From Aquimarina longa SW024 (GTDB lineage: Bacteria > Bacteroidota > Bacteroidia > Flavobacteriales > Flavobacteriaceae), in the NCBI RefSeq assembly GCF_001401755.1, contig NZ_KQ474101.1, forward strand, positions 1 through 64,000: DNA of 64,000 bases, in the 5' to 3' direction. Of the stretch, positions 35,209-44,565 are shown piece by piece (positions within the stretch are counted from its first letter, which is position 1; each line of letters opens with the position of its first letter). A program made the position numbers and the translations under genes. The notes beneath the pieces are model-generated. The model did no database searches. It was given only the letters and a program-made list of their open reading frames with translations, and had not been told where the DNA came from.

Positions 35209-36543
35209 TTATAATAATCCTCTGGCTTTAATCTCTAGGTATTTATTGATCGTATTTACTGTAAGATTCTCTGGGGTAGTTAATACCGTTTGTATTCCAT
35301 ATTTTTGTAGCTCTTTTACCATTACCTTTTTATCATAAGCGAATTGTTGTGCAATAGTTTGATCATATATGGTTTGTATATCTTCTGCTTTTTGATTTAT
35401 TAACTCATCAAGTTGTGTGTTTTGGAAAAAAATCACTACTAATACATGTTTTTTTGCTAATGCTTGTAAGTAGGGGAGTTGTCTCTTTAATGACGATAGA
35501 TGCTCAAAGTTGGTGTATAATAATAGTAAACTACGATGGGTAATCTTACGTTTAGTATGTACATATAATAATCCAAAATCTGCATCCAAAAACTGAGTTT
35601 TTACATTATATAATGTCTCAGAAATGGTATTGATATAAGTTTTTTTTCTGCTCGAGGGTAAGAAATCATTTACAGTATTAGAAAATGATAGCATTCCTAC
35701 TTTATCATGTTTTTTTAGAGCAATATTAGAAAAAGCAAGTGTACTATTTATCGCATAATCAAGAAGACTAAGGCCGTTAAAAGGCATTTTCATAACACGG
35801 CTGGCATCAATTATAGAATATATAGGTTGTGACTTTTCATCTTGGTATTGGTTGATCATTAGGTTACCATGCTTAGCAGTAGCTTTCCAGTTAATGGTAC
35901 GTATATCATCTCCTGTAACATATTCTTTTACCTGTTCGAACTCCATAGTATGACCAATCCGACGTATTTTTTTAAGCCCTATCTGAGTTAACTTATTATC
36001 AATTGCCAGAAAATCATACTTTTTCATTTGGATAAAAGATGGATATACTTTTACCATTGCGGATTTATCAAAACTATACCGGCGTTTTACGAATCCAATT
36101 CGGGTCATGGTATAGATGTATAAATTTCCAAAACTATATTCTCCGCGTTGTACGGGGCGTAATGAGTACTCAAAATCTAAAATAGATTTTGGCGTAATGG
36201 TTCCTGTTTTAAGAAAATTTCGTTTTTGAAACTGCACTGGGATTTCATCAATAACTGCTATAGTGGTTGTAAAGGAGTATTGATTTTTTATCTGTACAGG
36301 GATTATATTAAAATCACTATTAGAGAATTTTTCTGGTAAGATTCTACTGGCTTCAATTCCTTTTTTGGTAGCATATAAAACCACAAGATCACATAGAAAT
36401 ATGATGATAAACCCCCATGTGAGTACCCATATTATTGGATAGATTATCGTAAACCAGTATGACAGTAAAAATAATACTGATATCAGCGCGAGGATGTAAA
36501 ATACGCGATGACTTAGATATAGTGATTTTATGAGTTTTATCAA
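35209..36543 (-). CDS. DUF58 domain protein
   Basis: A 444-residue protein, last gene of the six-gene operon. Two membrane helices near the N-terminus (about residues 15-55) are followed by a beta-rich part and a DUF58/von Willebrand-A-like domain. The DUF58 signature appears as GDDIRTINWKATAKHGNLMI, then the QYQDEKSQPIYSIIDASRVM strand with the Asp of a metal-site-like motif. In other bacteria DUF58 proteins work with MoxR ATPases in assembly or activation of cell-envelope machines. It begins 2 bp after the MoxR stop, indicating translational coupling. Confidence 0.92.
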   Translation of the reverse strand: MIKLIKSLYLSHRVFYILALISVLFLLSYWFTIIYPIIWVLTWGFIIIFLCDLVVLYATKKGIEASRILPEKFSNSDFNIIPVQIKNQYSFTTTIAVIDEIPVQFQKRNFLKTGTITPKSILDFEYSLRPVQRGEYSFGNLYIYTMTRIGFVKRRYSFDKSAMVKVYPSFIQMKKYDFLAIDNKLTQIGLKKIRRIGHTMEFEQVKEYVTGDDIRTINWKATAKHGNLMINQYQDEKSQPIYSIIDASRVMKMPFNGLSLLDYAINSTLAFSNIALKKHDKVGMLSFSNTVNDFLPSSRKKTYINTISETLYNVKTQFLDADFGLLYVHTKRKITHRSLLLLYTNFEHLSSLKRQLPYLQALAKKHVLVVIFFQNTQLDELINQKAEDIQTIYDQTIAQQFAYDKKVMVKELQKYGIQTVLTTPENLTVNTINKYLEIKARGLL

Positions 36544-36545
36544 AA

Positions 36546-37586
36546 CTAGCGAGGTATTTCTACGGATTGCAAGATCATTTCTATAACATTTTCGGTGGTC
36601 ATTCCTTCCATTTCACGTTCTGGAGATAGGATAAGACGGTGTCGTAGTACAGGGGATAGTGATTTTTTGATATCTTCTGGTGTTACAAAATCTCTTCCAT
36701 TAATTGCGGCAAATGCTTTAGAGGCATTCATAATTGCAATCGAGGCACGAGGAGAACCACCGAGGTATAGATGTGGGTGTGTTCTGGTTTTAGTAACAAT
36801 CTCGGCGATATACCCTATGATCTTTTCTTCAATAATAACCTCTTGTGTCTTGGTTTTAAATTCTAATAATTTCTCAGGTGTTAGTACGGATTCAATCATT
36901 TCTAGCGGTTGCGCAGCCTTTCGATCATGATGTGTTTTTAAAATTGTAATTTCTTCCTGTAGCGTAGGGTAATCTACTTTAATCTTAAATAAAAAACGAT
37001 CCAATTGTGCTTCTGGTAGTGCATAGGTTCCTTCTTGCTCTACAGGATTCTGAGTTGCTAATACCATAAAAGGAGGTGCCATAAGATACTGGATTCCATC
37101 TATAGTCACTTGTTTTTCTTCCATTACTTCGAATAGTGCAGCCTGAGTTTTTGCAGGAGCACGATTAATCTCATCAATGAGTACCATATTAGAAAAGATA
37201 GGTCCTTTTTTAAACTCAAAATCACTAGTTTTCATATTCAGAATAGAAGTTCCTAAGACATCACTGGGCATTAGATCTGGTGTAAATTGAATTCTACTAA
37301 ATCCGGTTTGTAACGTTTTAGCAAATAATTTAGCTGTGATCGTTTTTGCAATTCCAGGTACTCCTTCTATTAATACATGACCGTTAGAGAGTAATGAAAC
37401 AATTAACAACTCTATAAAATCATGTTGACCGATAATCACTTTGGATAATTCAGATTTTAGCTTTTCTACGGTTTGTTGTAATTCGCTGAGGTCAATTCTG
37501 TTTTTAAAATCGAGGTGTTGCTCTGATGCTTCTTGTTGTGAGTTCTGCTCAGGAGGCGTTATATTAGAGGTATCTTCGTTTTCCAT
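36546..37586 (-). CDS. MoxR-family AAA+ ATPase
   Basis: A 346-residue AAA+ chaperone-like ATPase. Walker A is GVPGIAKT, with Ile in place of the more usual Gly-Leu-Gly wording. Walker B is LIDEINRAP. The sensor region is ATQNPVEQEGTYALPEAQLD, with the downstream RFLFK arginine. A glutamine-rich N-terminal tail of about 30 residues precedes the ATPase core. It lies between DUF4350 (35 bp upstream) and DUF58 (2 bp downstream), the classic MoxR-DUF58 pairing. The complex is inferred to remodel a membrane or periplasmic partner encoded by the rest of the operon. Confidence 0.95.
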   Translation of the reverse strand: MENEDTSNITPPEQNSQQEASEQHLDFKNRIDLSELQQTVEKLKSELSKVIIGQHDFIELLIVSLLSNGHVLIEGVPGIAKTITAKLFAKTLQTGFSRIQFTPDLMPSDVLGTSILNMKTSDFEFKKGPIFSNMVLIDEINRAPAKTQAALFEVMEEKQVTIDGIQYLMAPPFMVLATQNPVEQEGTYALPEAQLDRFLFKIKVDYPTLQEEITILKTHHDRKAAQPLEMIESVLTPEKLLEFKTKTQEVIIEEKIIGYIAEIVTKTRTHPHLYLGGSPRASIAIMNASKAFAAINGRDFVTPEDIKKSLSPVLRHRLILSPEREMEGMTTENVIEMILQSVEIPR

Positions 37587-37621
37587 GGATATAGTTCTTT
37601 TTTTATACTAAAATATCGTTA

Positions 37622-38839
37622 TTAAGATTGCTTTTTGAATGTAGTTATCAATTCATAAAGATGCATTAATTCTTCTTTTTCGATTTTTGATTTTTTATAA
37701 AGTATATCAAAATAGTTAAATATAGCGATAGTATCTTCTATAGTGTTATTACTTCTAGAGGCAATATCAATCATTGTTTTTTTGTCTAAAGTATTTGTAG
37801 GTATTCTAAGGGTGTTACGGATATATTCTAAAAATAATAGCTGTTGCTTGGTAGCGATTTCTTTATGCTTTTCTTTTTCATAATACATGCCACTGATCGT
37901 TCTGGTAAATGCTAAAGTTTGATTTTTTAGAGGTGCTATAATCGGAATGCTTCGTTGTTTCCGTTTTCCTTCAAAAATGACAAATAAGATCACACCAATA
38001 ACAACAAAATAATAAGACCATTTTAGATATCGATTACTTAGTAGAAGGAAAAGGGGAGAGGTATAGAATTTTTTACCAGACTTATAATAGCTATCCCAAA
38101 TCACCTGTTGTCTTGGGTTTAAATACGCTAAAAGGTTTTGTGTATACTGATGATTAGCATCCTTTAGCATAAAATAGTTACTGAATGCTTCTGGAAAGGT
38201 ATGAAGTAAAATTTGACCACTACCAAATTGCTGTTGGATATAATTAGCTTTAGGGTTTTTTATCGCTAAGGTGTCATTGTAGAGTTGTGAAACTCCTAAT
38301 ATCGTAGTATGTACAGTATCTATTTTGCTAAAATATGAATTGTAGATATCTCGATCATATAAAAAAGGAGTTTTGGTTTTAAGATTTTTATTAATTAGTG
38401 TAACCAGAGGTTTAGTATTGATATTATCCAGAGCGATATGGCTACTAGTCTCTATAGCGAGGGTGTCTAATAATTGACTTGCTATTGCATTGGCAGAGAT
38501 AAATAGTGTATTACCATTAGCTACCCAAGAGAGTAGTTTATCTAACTCGTCTTTATCAAAATTGATAGCTCCATTAATAAAAACATAAGTTCCTGTAATA
38601 GTATCATTATCCGTAAGAGATTCATAAGGAGGCTTACTACTATTTCTAAAACCTCCATGATTCTTAAAGGATTCTTTGATCAATGAATGAGATACAAAGG
38701 TTCCTAAAGGAATTTTATCTACAGAGGAGTAGCTAGGAAACCAGTTTATAGGTTCGGGTTGATTTGCTTCTTGATACATAAGTATACCGATAGCAACTAC
38801 GATAAAAATGATGAATATTTTAAGGTTTTTAGTCATCAA
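37622..38839 (-). CDS. DUF4350 domain membrane protein
   Basis: A 405-residue protein with an N-terminal helix (about residues 7-22) and a second one near 265-285. Between them is a soluble domain with the GAINFDKDELDKLLSWVANG segment typical of DUF4350, a Rossmann-like fold related to class I glutamine-amidotransferase-like proteins. The C-terminal tail is cytoplasmic and charged. It sits 1 bp after the DUF4129 gene and is a regular member of this operon in Flavobacteriaceae. Its biochemical role is not known. Confidence 0.82.
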   Translation of the reverse strand: MMTKNLKIFIIFIVVAIGILMYQEANQPEPINWFPSYSSVDKIPLGTFVSHSLIKESFKNHGGFRNSSKPPYESLTDNDTITGTYVFINGAINFDKDELDKLLSWVANGNTLFISANAIASQLLDTLAIETSSHIALDNINTKPLVTLINKNLKTKTPFLYDRDIYNSYFSKIDTVHTTILGVSQLYNDTLAIKNPKANYIQQQFGSGQILLHTFPEAFSNYFMLKDANHQYTQNLLAYLNPRQQVIWDSYYKSGKKFYTSPLFLLLSNRYLKWSYYFVVIGVILFVIFEGKRKQRSIPIIAPLKNQTLAFTRTISGMYYEKEKHKEIATKQQLLFLEYIRNTLRIPTNTLDKKTMIDIASRSNNTIEDTIAIFNYFDILYKKSKIEKEELMHLYELITTFKKQS

Positions 38840-38840
38840 G

Positions 38841-39590
38841 TTAGCGTTGGATTATATGGATTATAGCAGTAAAATCTTTTTCTGCTTTTTTATAGGCTTC
38901 TTCATCAACTTCAAAATTTCCATACCATATAAAATCATATAGTTTAGTAATTGATTGAAACTTATCTTTTATTGTTTGATCGGCTAATTCGTTACTATAA
39001 TCAGCATTGGTTTTTTGAGCCTCCCAATCAATAAGTGCTGCATTAGATAGTTTTTTTAATGCAAAAAGATAAGAATATCGAATCGCTAATCTGTAATTTT
39101 TGTTAAGTAATGCTTTATCGATCAATTCTTGGATATCCTGATGTTTAATGATATGTTCGTCTTCTGTAAATTGTACTTGTGGAACGGTATGTTTTTCCAT
39201 AAGCAACTCAGAAGGAGATACTTTCATAAATAGCCAACCTAATAGGAATAGCAATCCTATGATCAATAGATATGGTAAAATTCTTAATACCACAACCCAG
39301 AACCCTGTTATTTCATCAGCACCAAAAAACCAATCTTTTAGTTTACCTAATAATTGATTTATCCATTTTTTAAATTGCGTCCACCAATTATCAGGCTGTT
39401 CATATACTATATAATTAAAATCCTGTTGTGACTGAAACTCCTGTATTTTCTGCGTGTCGAATTGCGGAATTTCTTTTGGAGAATCCAGATCATATACAAG
39501 TTCCTGAGATGTAGATACTATAGTGCTATCTGGAGTCTTAGAATACAGAGAACAAGAAATAAAAAATAGTATGTAATAAAGAATTTTCAA
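38841..39590 (-). CDS. DUF4129 domain protein
   Basis: A 249-residue protein with a signal peptide (first about 18 residues), a periplasmic segment rich in Gln/Trp, and one membrane helix at about 105-125. The C-terminal DUF4129 domain contains NYRLAIRYSYLFALKKL and the DFIWYGNFEVDEEAY stretch. DUF4129 is found next to MoxR/DUF58 and transglutaminase-like genes in many phyla. The start overlaps the stop of the preceding gene by 4 bp. Confidence 0.82.
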   Translation of the reverse strand: MKILYYILFFISCSLYSKTPDSTIVSTSQELVYDLDSPKEIPQFDTQKIQEFQSQQDFNYIVYEQPDNWWTQFKKWINQLLGKLKDWFFGADEITGFWVVVLRILPYLLIIGLLFLLGWLFMKVSPSELLMEKHTVPQVQFTEDEHIIKHQDIQELIDKALLNKNYRLAIRYSYLFALKKLSNAALIDWEAQKTNADYSNELADQTIKDKFQSITKLYDFIWYGNFEVDEEAYKKAEKDFTAIIHIIQR

Positions 39591-40468
39591 TTTATTTTAT
39601 GATTACCAGATAGTGAATCTATTTCTTCTAAAGTACCTGTATTATGTTTTCTTTCATTAAGATTAAAATAAATAAAAGCAGTAGAGATAGTTGTTATAAT
39701 ATATAATAGATATTGTGCTGATGATGATATGGTGTTTAAAGCTATAAAAATCCAATCGACTTTATTGGTATTTGTCATTGTTTGTTCTGAAGCTGAAGTT
39801 AATAAATTAGAATAAGAATAGATCACTGCCGGCAATGAAAATACCAGACTAATCAGCCATATCAGTAATCCAATAATAAAAAGAGTTGCAAAAGTGATCC
39901 ACCATTCATTTTTTATCAATTGAAAACTTTCGCTAATGGCATCAGAAATACTAGAACTACGAAATACTAGTATTGAAAAAGCTAGGCTCATCGGTACATA
40001 TAAGTATATCCCAGGGATGAAGCAAAGCATTGTTCCAAAAAAAACAATCAAACCACAGAGTACTCCTAATCCTATAATAGTACCAAAATCTTTTTTTACT
40101 CCTTTTACTACGGCTTCTTTTTCTACTACGCCTTTATTATCAATATATGCTTTGATATAATGCAAAACAGTTCCTGAAAGTACACCATAAAAAATAAGTA
40201 GTGTTGTAAATAGTGCTAATACTGCAATAATAAAACTTCCTGGAGATTTAAAAACTTCTCCACTGCTTATGTTTACAGGATTAAAAGCGATAGTGTATAC
40301 ATGAGTGTAATAGGCTGAGGCAAGTAAGAGTAAGATAAAAAAGATACCAGAGGTTTTTAGTACTATGGATAGTAATGCTTTACCATTTTGTCTTAAAAAA
40401 GCAAAAGTATCTGTAATGATATCTCCGAGCTCTCTTTTTTTCTTAAAATTGATATATCTAGTATTCAT
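39587..40468 (-). CDS. Polytopic membrane protein of the MoxR operon
   Basis: A 293-residue integral membrane protein with about six helices. The pattern (amphipathic N-terminus, LGDIITDTFAFLRQNGKALL, then paired helices and an SISDAISESFQLIKNEWW loop) recalls the glycerophosphodiester-phosphodiesterase membrane domain and related 'DUF975-like' proteins. I do not assign a function. It overlaps the SpoIIM-like gene upstream by 11 bp and the DUF4129 gene by 4 bp. Confidence 0.78.
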   Translation of the reverse strand: MNTRYINFKKKRELGDIITDTFAFLRQNGKALLSIVLKTSGIFFILLLLASAYYTHVYTIAFNPVNISSGEVFKSPGSFIIAVLALFTTLLIFYGVLSGTVLHYIKAYIDNKGVVEKEAVVKGVKKDFGTIIGLGVLCGLIVFFGTMLCFIPGIYLYVPMSLAFSILVFRSSSISDAISESFQLIKNEWWITFATLFIIGLLIWLISLVFSLPAVIYSYSNLLTSASEQTMTNTNKVDWIFIALNTISSSAQYLLYIITTISTAFIYFNLNERKHNTGTLEEIDSLSGNHKIN

Positions 40469-41423
40469 TTCTTGATGTGTTATAAAGTTTTCTAGGATAA
40501 ATTACATAGTAAAATAGGATTAGAGCCAATGAGCTTACTATGATTAATATGGCTAGCCAATCAGGCATTTCGGTATGTCTGGTTACAAAACCTTCTAAAA
40601 ACCCTGCTATGATAAAGAAAGGAATTGTACTAATTACGATCTTTAATCCAGCTTTGATTCCTCGTATAAAAGAGGTAAGACGTGTATATGTTTTAGGAAA
40701 CAAAATTGAGTTTCCTACAACTAATCCTGCGGATGCAGCAATAATAATAACCGAAATTTCTATTGTTCCATGAATCCATATGGTACGTGCGCTTTCCCAT
40801 AGTAGTCCTTTGTCATAGAAAAAATACTGAAAAGAGCCTAGCATAATAAAATTACTCATGAGCATATATAGTGTTCCTATTCCAAACATAATACCGAGTA
40901 TAAAGCAATTAAGAGCAACTCTAATATTATTGATTGTAATGCCAAGAAACATGTTGGTTTCTCCCATTTTTTTATATACCGCCATGGGATCGTTATTAGC
41001 GATATTTTCTAAGGTCATGTTTACATAACCATCTCCTAATATAGATCTCACAAAAGCTCCATCTGTAGCAGAAGAATATGCTCCAATAGCAGTAAATAAA
41101 GCAGAAATCAAAAAAGCAATTAGTAATTGTTTTTGATAGGTATAAAATTCTAAAGGGAATTCTTTTACCCAAAAAGAATAGAACCTATTTTTTTTCTCTT
41201 TCTTCGTTTTATAGATTTTTTGATGTGCCTGAGATGCTAAACTATTTAAGTAGCTTAATGTTTGACTATTAGGATAAAAGGTCTGAGCATAACTAAGGTG
41301 ATCGGTTATTTCTATATATAAGTTAGAAAGCTCATCAGGTGTTATTTGAGTATTATTAACCAGAACACTTTCAAATTTTAACCATTTATCCTTATTTTGC
41401 TTCACAAAAGCCGCCTCTCGCAT
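40458..41423 (-). CDS. Stage II sporulation protein M-like membrane protein
   Basis: A 321-residue SpoIIM/DUF95-type protein. A cytoplasmic N-terminal part of about 100 residues (MREAAFVKQNKDKWLKFE at its start) is followed by five or six helices with the ALNCFILGIMFGIGTLYML and HGTIEISVIIIAASAG segments that mark the family. Its sporulation name comes from Bacillus; these bacteria do not sporulate. It is the first gene of the operon and starts 35 bp from the divergent RDD gene, so both promoters must share or overlap that short gap. Confidence 0.87.
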   Translation of the reverse strand: MREAAFVKQNKDKWLKFESVLVNNTQITPDELSNLYIEITDHLSYAQTFYPNSQTLSYLNSLASQAHQKIYKTKKEKKNRFYSFWVKEFPLEFYTYQKQLLIAFLISALFTAIGAYSSATDGAFVRSILGDGYVNMTLENIANNDPMAVYKKMGETNMFLGITINNIRVALNCFILGIMFGIGTLYMLMSNFIMLGSFQYFFYDKGLLWESARTIWIHGTIEISVIIIAASAGLVVGNSILFPKTYTRLTSFIRGIKAGLKIVISTIPFFIIAGFLEGFVTRHTEMPDWLAILIIVSSLALILFYYVIYPRKLYNTSRNEY

Positions 41424-41458
41424 AATCTATAATTAAGAGGATCAAAGAAACATAATTA

Positions 41459-42175
41459 ATGGATAATTTTCAAATAGAAACCGCTCAAAATGTTAGTATA
41501 CACCAAAATGTTGCAGGTATAGGGGAACGTATTCTGGCATATCTAATCGATGCCTTAGTAATCATTGCTTATTTTATCATAGCACTTTTCTTAATTAATG
41601 TTATGGGTTTAGATTTAGGTGATCAGTGGGCTTTTTGGGGTATTTTAAGCTTACCTGCATTCTTATATTTTTTATTATGGGAAACATTTTGGGATGGTAA
41701 AACGCCTGGTAAAGCGACAATGAAAATAAAAGTAGTGCAATTAGATGGATCTAGACCAGCCTTTTCTAATTATCTGATTAGGTGGATGCTTCATTTGATA
41801 GATGTTACATTTGCATTCGGAGGAGTAGCAGTTGTAGCTATATTATTAGGAGGAAAAGGACAACGGCTAGGGGATATGGCAGCTGCGACTACAGTAATTA
41901 GCGAACGACAAAAAACACAATTACGCCAGACGATATTAGTAGATATACCAGACGATTATGTGGCTGTATATCCACAAGTAACTATTTTTAGTGATGAAGA
42001 AATGCGTAAAATTAAAACGATTTACATGGATGCAAGACAAAATACCAATCATGATATTATAGTAGAACTTTCTAATAAAGTAAGTTCCTTGATGGATATT
42101 ACCCCACAAGAAAAACCATTACAGTTTGTAGATAGAGTAATTGCAGATTATAATTATTATACACAGCAATTGTAG
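41459..42175 (+). CDS. RDD family membrane protein
   Basis: A 238-residue protein with an RDD domain: GIGERILAYLIDALVI supplies the Arg and Asp, and WDGKTPGKATMKIKVV follows the second helix. Three helices and a cytoplasmic tail of about 90 residues complete it. It is divergent from the SpoIIM/MoxR/DUF58 operon, a linkage seen across Bacteroidota, so it probably belongs to the same envelope system. Some RDD proteins act as ion exchangers, but that is not shown for this type. Confidence 0.88.
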   Translation: MDNFQIETAQNVSIHQNVAGIGERILAYLIDALVIIAYFIIALFLINVMGLDLGDQWAFWGILSLPAFLYFLLWETFWDGKTPGKATMKIKVVQLDGSRPAFSNYLIRWMLHLIDVTFAFGGVAVVAILLGGKGQRLGDMAAATTVISERQKTQLRQTILVDIPDDYVAVYPQVTIFSDEEMRKIKTIYMDARQNTNHDIIVELSNKVSSLMDITPQEKPLQFVDRVIADYNYYTQQL

Positions 42176-42197
42176 TTGCTGATTGTTAATAACTTCA

Positions 42198-42213
42198 CAG
42201 GTTTTAAAACCTG
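42198..42213. repeat. CAGGTTTTAAAACCTG palindrome
   Basis: A perfect 16-bp palindrome between the convergent ends of the RDD and cyclophilin genes. Its core GGTTTTAAAACC is also found inside the terminator at 14181. It may serve as a weak terminator stem. Confidence 0.5.
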
Positions 42214-42223
42214 CGAGATCCAC

Positions 42224-42961
42224 TTACTTAATCACTTCAGCTTTTATAAAAATATTCTCTATAGGCCACTCACTAGTATCTACAGGTACATTAGCTATTT
42301 TATCAGCGACATTCATTCCTTTAACGACTTTTCCAAAAATGGTATGCTCTCCATCCAGATGAGCCGCTCCATTTTTTGCGATTACGATAAAAAATTCAAA
42401 AGGAGTAGAACGATTAGAGGGATTATCTACCCATTGTTTTGATAAAGCGACAGCACCTCTTACATGCTTTAAACCTTTTACAGGTTCTTGTGGAATGGTA
42501 TATTCTCCGATTTCGAAACGTTTTACTGCCATTTCCTGACGATCGCTATTTCCTCCTTGGATAACAAATCCTTTAGATACACGATAGAAAAAAGTCTCAT
42601 CAAAATAGTTCTGTTTTACCATATATATAAAGTTCGCTCTATGGATAGGAGTTTCTTTATATAATTTTATATGAATATCACCATATTTTGTTTTTATCTT
42701 CACTAGAGTTTCAGGATTTTCTCGACCATAGGCCGTCATAAACTCTATTAAATTTTGATTACTAAGTTTAAAAGGAGTGTCATTAGAATTATTTTCCTGA
42801 AGATCAGGTTTTGTAGTGTCTGGTAGCTCTATTTTAGTTACAGAAATGGGATCATTATTTTTTTTGATATTCTGTTTATTTTTTTTAGAATGTGTATCTT
42901 CACAATTAGAGAATAAGAAAATAGTGACGCTACAGTATAAAAATGATTTAATAAATGACAT
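42224..42961 (-). CDS. Cyclophilin-type peptidyl-prolyl cis-trans isomerase, lipoprotein
   Basis: A 245-residue PPIase that catalyses rotation of X-Pro bonds. The N-terminus ends in a lipobox, FLFSNC (Cys20), then a polar linker of about 70 residues. The cyclophilin domain has VKIKTKYGDIHIKLY, the catalytic-Arg strand FFYRVSKGFVIQGG, and the late DGEHTIFGKVVKGMNVADKI. The active Arg is present; the Trp of human CypA is not. It is anchored in the periplasm or outer membrane, where it could help fold exported proteins. Its start codon is one base from that of the divergent Nudix gene. Confidence 0.93.
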   Translation of the reverse strand: MSFIKSFLYCSVTIFLFSNCEDTHSKKNKQNIKKNNDPISVTKIELPDTTKPDLQENNSNDTPFKLSNQNLIEFMTAYGRENPETLVKIKTKYGDIHIKLYKETPIHRANFIYMVKQNYFDETFFYRVSKGFVIQGGNSDRQEMAVKRFEIGEYTIPQEPVKGLKHVRGAVALSKQWVDNPSNRSTPFEFFIVIAKNGAAHLDGEHTIFGKVVKGMNVADKIANVPVDTSEWPIENIFIKAEVIK

Positions 42962-43599
42962 TTGAAACCTTTAAAAATTTAATACCAAAAATAGAAAAAA
43001 TGTCAGTACCAGGGCAATCTTCTCATTTTATTATGATTCCCGAAATTCGTGCACGTGAGCTTAAAAACCTTAATATCGAACAGAAAAAAGCTAGAAATGC
43101 TGCAGTACTAATGCTTTTGTATCCTAAAAATGAGGTCACTCATTTAGTATTGATACTGCGACCAGAATATGAAGGAGTACATTCGGGGCAGATAGCGCTA
43201 CCAGGAGGTAAAGTAGAGACATGTGATCTTAATTATACAGCAACTGCATTACGAGAAACACAGGAAGAGGTAGGTGTGGATAGTGCTATGATTACTGTGA
43301 TTAAATCATTAACAAAAGTGTATATACCTCCGTCTAACTTTTGGGTACACCCTTTTTTAGGTTTTGCAGAAAAAAGACCTGATTTTGTCCCGCAAGAAGA
43401 TGAAGTAGCAAAAATTATAGAAGTACCATTAGTAGAATTACTCAATGATGACAATATTGTTCCTCAAAAATTAACCACATCGTATGCAAAAAATATAGAG
43501 GTACCTTCTTTTAAACTAAACGATTATGTCGTTTGGGGAGCAACTGCGATGATGCTTAGCGAGCTTAAAATACTTTTAAAGACGGAGATAGACTTTTGA
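42955..43599 (+). CDS. Nudix hydrolase, CoA pyrophosphatase type
   Basis: A 214-residue NudL-like enzyme, expected to cleave CoA to 3',5'-ADP and 4'-phosphopantetheine. The family-specific SGQIALPGGKVE comes just before the Nudix box, which reads GGKVE...ALRETQEEVGV with the REx2EE core intact. The first ATG gives the N-terminus normal for flavobacterial relatives; a second Met 15 codons later (43000) is less likely. The gene reads ATGACAT with the neighbour's start on the other strand, so its promoter must lie within the cyclophilin gene. Confidence 0.9.
   Translation: MTFETFKNLIPKIEKMSVPGQSSHFIMIPEIRARELKNLNIEQKKARNAAVLMLLYPKNEVTHLVLILRPEYEGVHSGQIALPGGKVETCDLNYTATALRETQEEVGVDSAMITVIKSLTKVYIPPSNFWVHPFLGFAEKRPDFVPQEDEVAKIIEVPLVELLNDDNIVPQKLTTSYAKNIEVPSFKLNDYVVWGATAMMLSELKILLKTEIDF
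42986..43017 (-). promoter_or_regulatory. Promoter of the cyclophilin gene, inside the Nudix ORF
   Basis: Minus-strand TATTTTTG (42986-42993) fits TAnnTTTG, with a TTG (43015-43017) 21 bp before it as the -33 element. It lies 24 bp ahead of the cyclophilin start, within the first codons of the divergent Nudix gene. Confidence 0.55.
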
Positions 43600-43604
43600 T
43601 TTTG

Positions 43605-43612
43605 TATATTTG
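43605..43612 (+). promoter_or_regulatory. -7 box of the acyltransferase gene
   Basis: TATATTTG, 29 bp before the ATG at 43642, in the short gap after the Nudix stop. No -33 TTG at standard distance. Confidence 0.5.
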
Positions 43613-43641
43613 GCGTTCTAAATATACAATTAATTTTCTAC

Positions 43642-44445
43642 ATGGGATTATTAAAAAAAAATCCATTTGGTCATATATTATTTCTAAAAACATGGCTCAT
43701 TCGTATTCTGGGGGCTATGACACATAGACGTTATCGTGGTTTTAATGAATTACAAATAGAAGGAAGTGAGATTTTTAAAAACCTTCCTGATAATAAAGTA
43801 CTATTCGTATCTAATCATCAAACATACTTTGCAGATGTAGTAGCAATGTTTCATGTATTTAATGCGAGCTTAAGTGGTCGAACAGACTCTATTAAAAATG
43901 TTGGTTATCTATGGAATCCAAAACTTAATTTATATTATGTAGCTGCTAAAGAAACAATGAGAGCTGGATTACTGGCAAGAATCTTAGCATATGCAGGAGC
44001 TATAACAGTAGAACGCACTTGGAGAAACAAAGGACAGGATATTAATCGCCAAGTAAAGATGAGTGATATTACTAATATCTCTAGAGCGTTAGAAGATGGT
44101 TGGGTAATTACATTTCCTCAAGGAACTACAAAACCATTTAAACCTATTCGTAAGGGAACAGCTCATATTATTAGAAAATATAAGCCTATTGTAGTTCCTA
44201 TTGTAATAGATGGTTTTAGAAGATCGTTTGATAAAAAAGGTATCCGAATTAAAAAACGAGGAATATTACAATCTATGGTTATAAAAAAACCACTAGATAT
44301 CGATTATGATAATGATTCTATTGATGATATTGTTAGTAAATTAGAGTTTGCGATTGAGCAACATCCTTCTTTTCTTAAAGTTATCCCACAATCAGAACTA
44401 GAAGCAGAAGAAGAGCTGAATAAAAAAAGGCAATGGGAGTATTAA
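43642..44445 (+). CDS. 1-acyl-sn-glycerol-3-phosphate acyltransferase (PlsC-like)
   Basis: A 267-residue lysophospholipid acyltransferase. It shows the catalytic HX4D motif (SNHQTYFAD) and a variant FPEGT motif (TFPQGTTKPF, Gln for Glu). KGTAHIIRKYKPIVVPIVID supplies the third block, with basic residues that hold the substrate phosphate. The Gln in place of Glu is shared by some Bacteroidota relatives, so activity is still likely. No classical signal peptide; one hydrophobic N-terminal stretch allows membrane association. Confidence 0.88.
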   Translation: MGLLKKNPFGHILFLKTWLIRILGAMTHRRYRGFNELQIEGSEIFKNLPDNKVLFVSNHQTYFADVVAMFHVFNASLSGRTDSIKNVGYLWNPKLNLYYVAAKETMRAGLLARILAYAGAITVERTWRNKGQDINRQVKMSDITNISRALEDGWVITFPQGTTKPFKPIRKGTAHIIRKYKPIVVPIVIDGFRRSFDKKGIRIKKRGILQSMVIKKPLDIDYDNDSIDDIVSKLEFAIEQHPSFLKVIPQSELEAEEELNKKRQWEY

Positions 44446-44565
44446 TAGTTGATTACATCTTGACTGAATAAAAATTGTAATTATACACTTCAGATCTTAG
44501 CACTGAATTTTTGGTATAAGTCCATATACTTACTTATTTACAGATAAGAAATCGATCATAAGGAT

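Noticed and set aside
40458-41423. Evidence for sporulation from a SpoIIM-like gene
   Set aside because: The family is broad, the gene sits in a MoxR/DUF58 operon, and nothing else related to sporulation is present.
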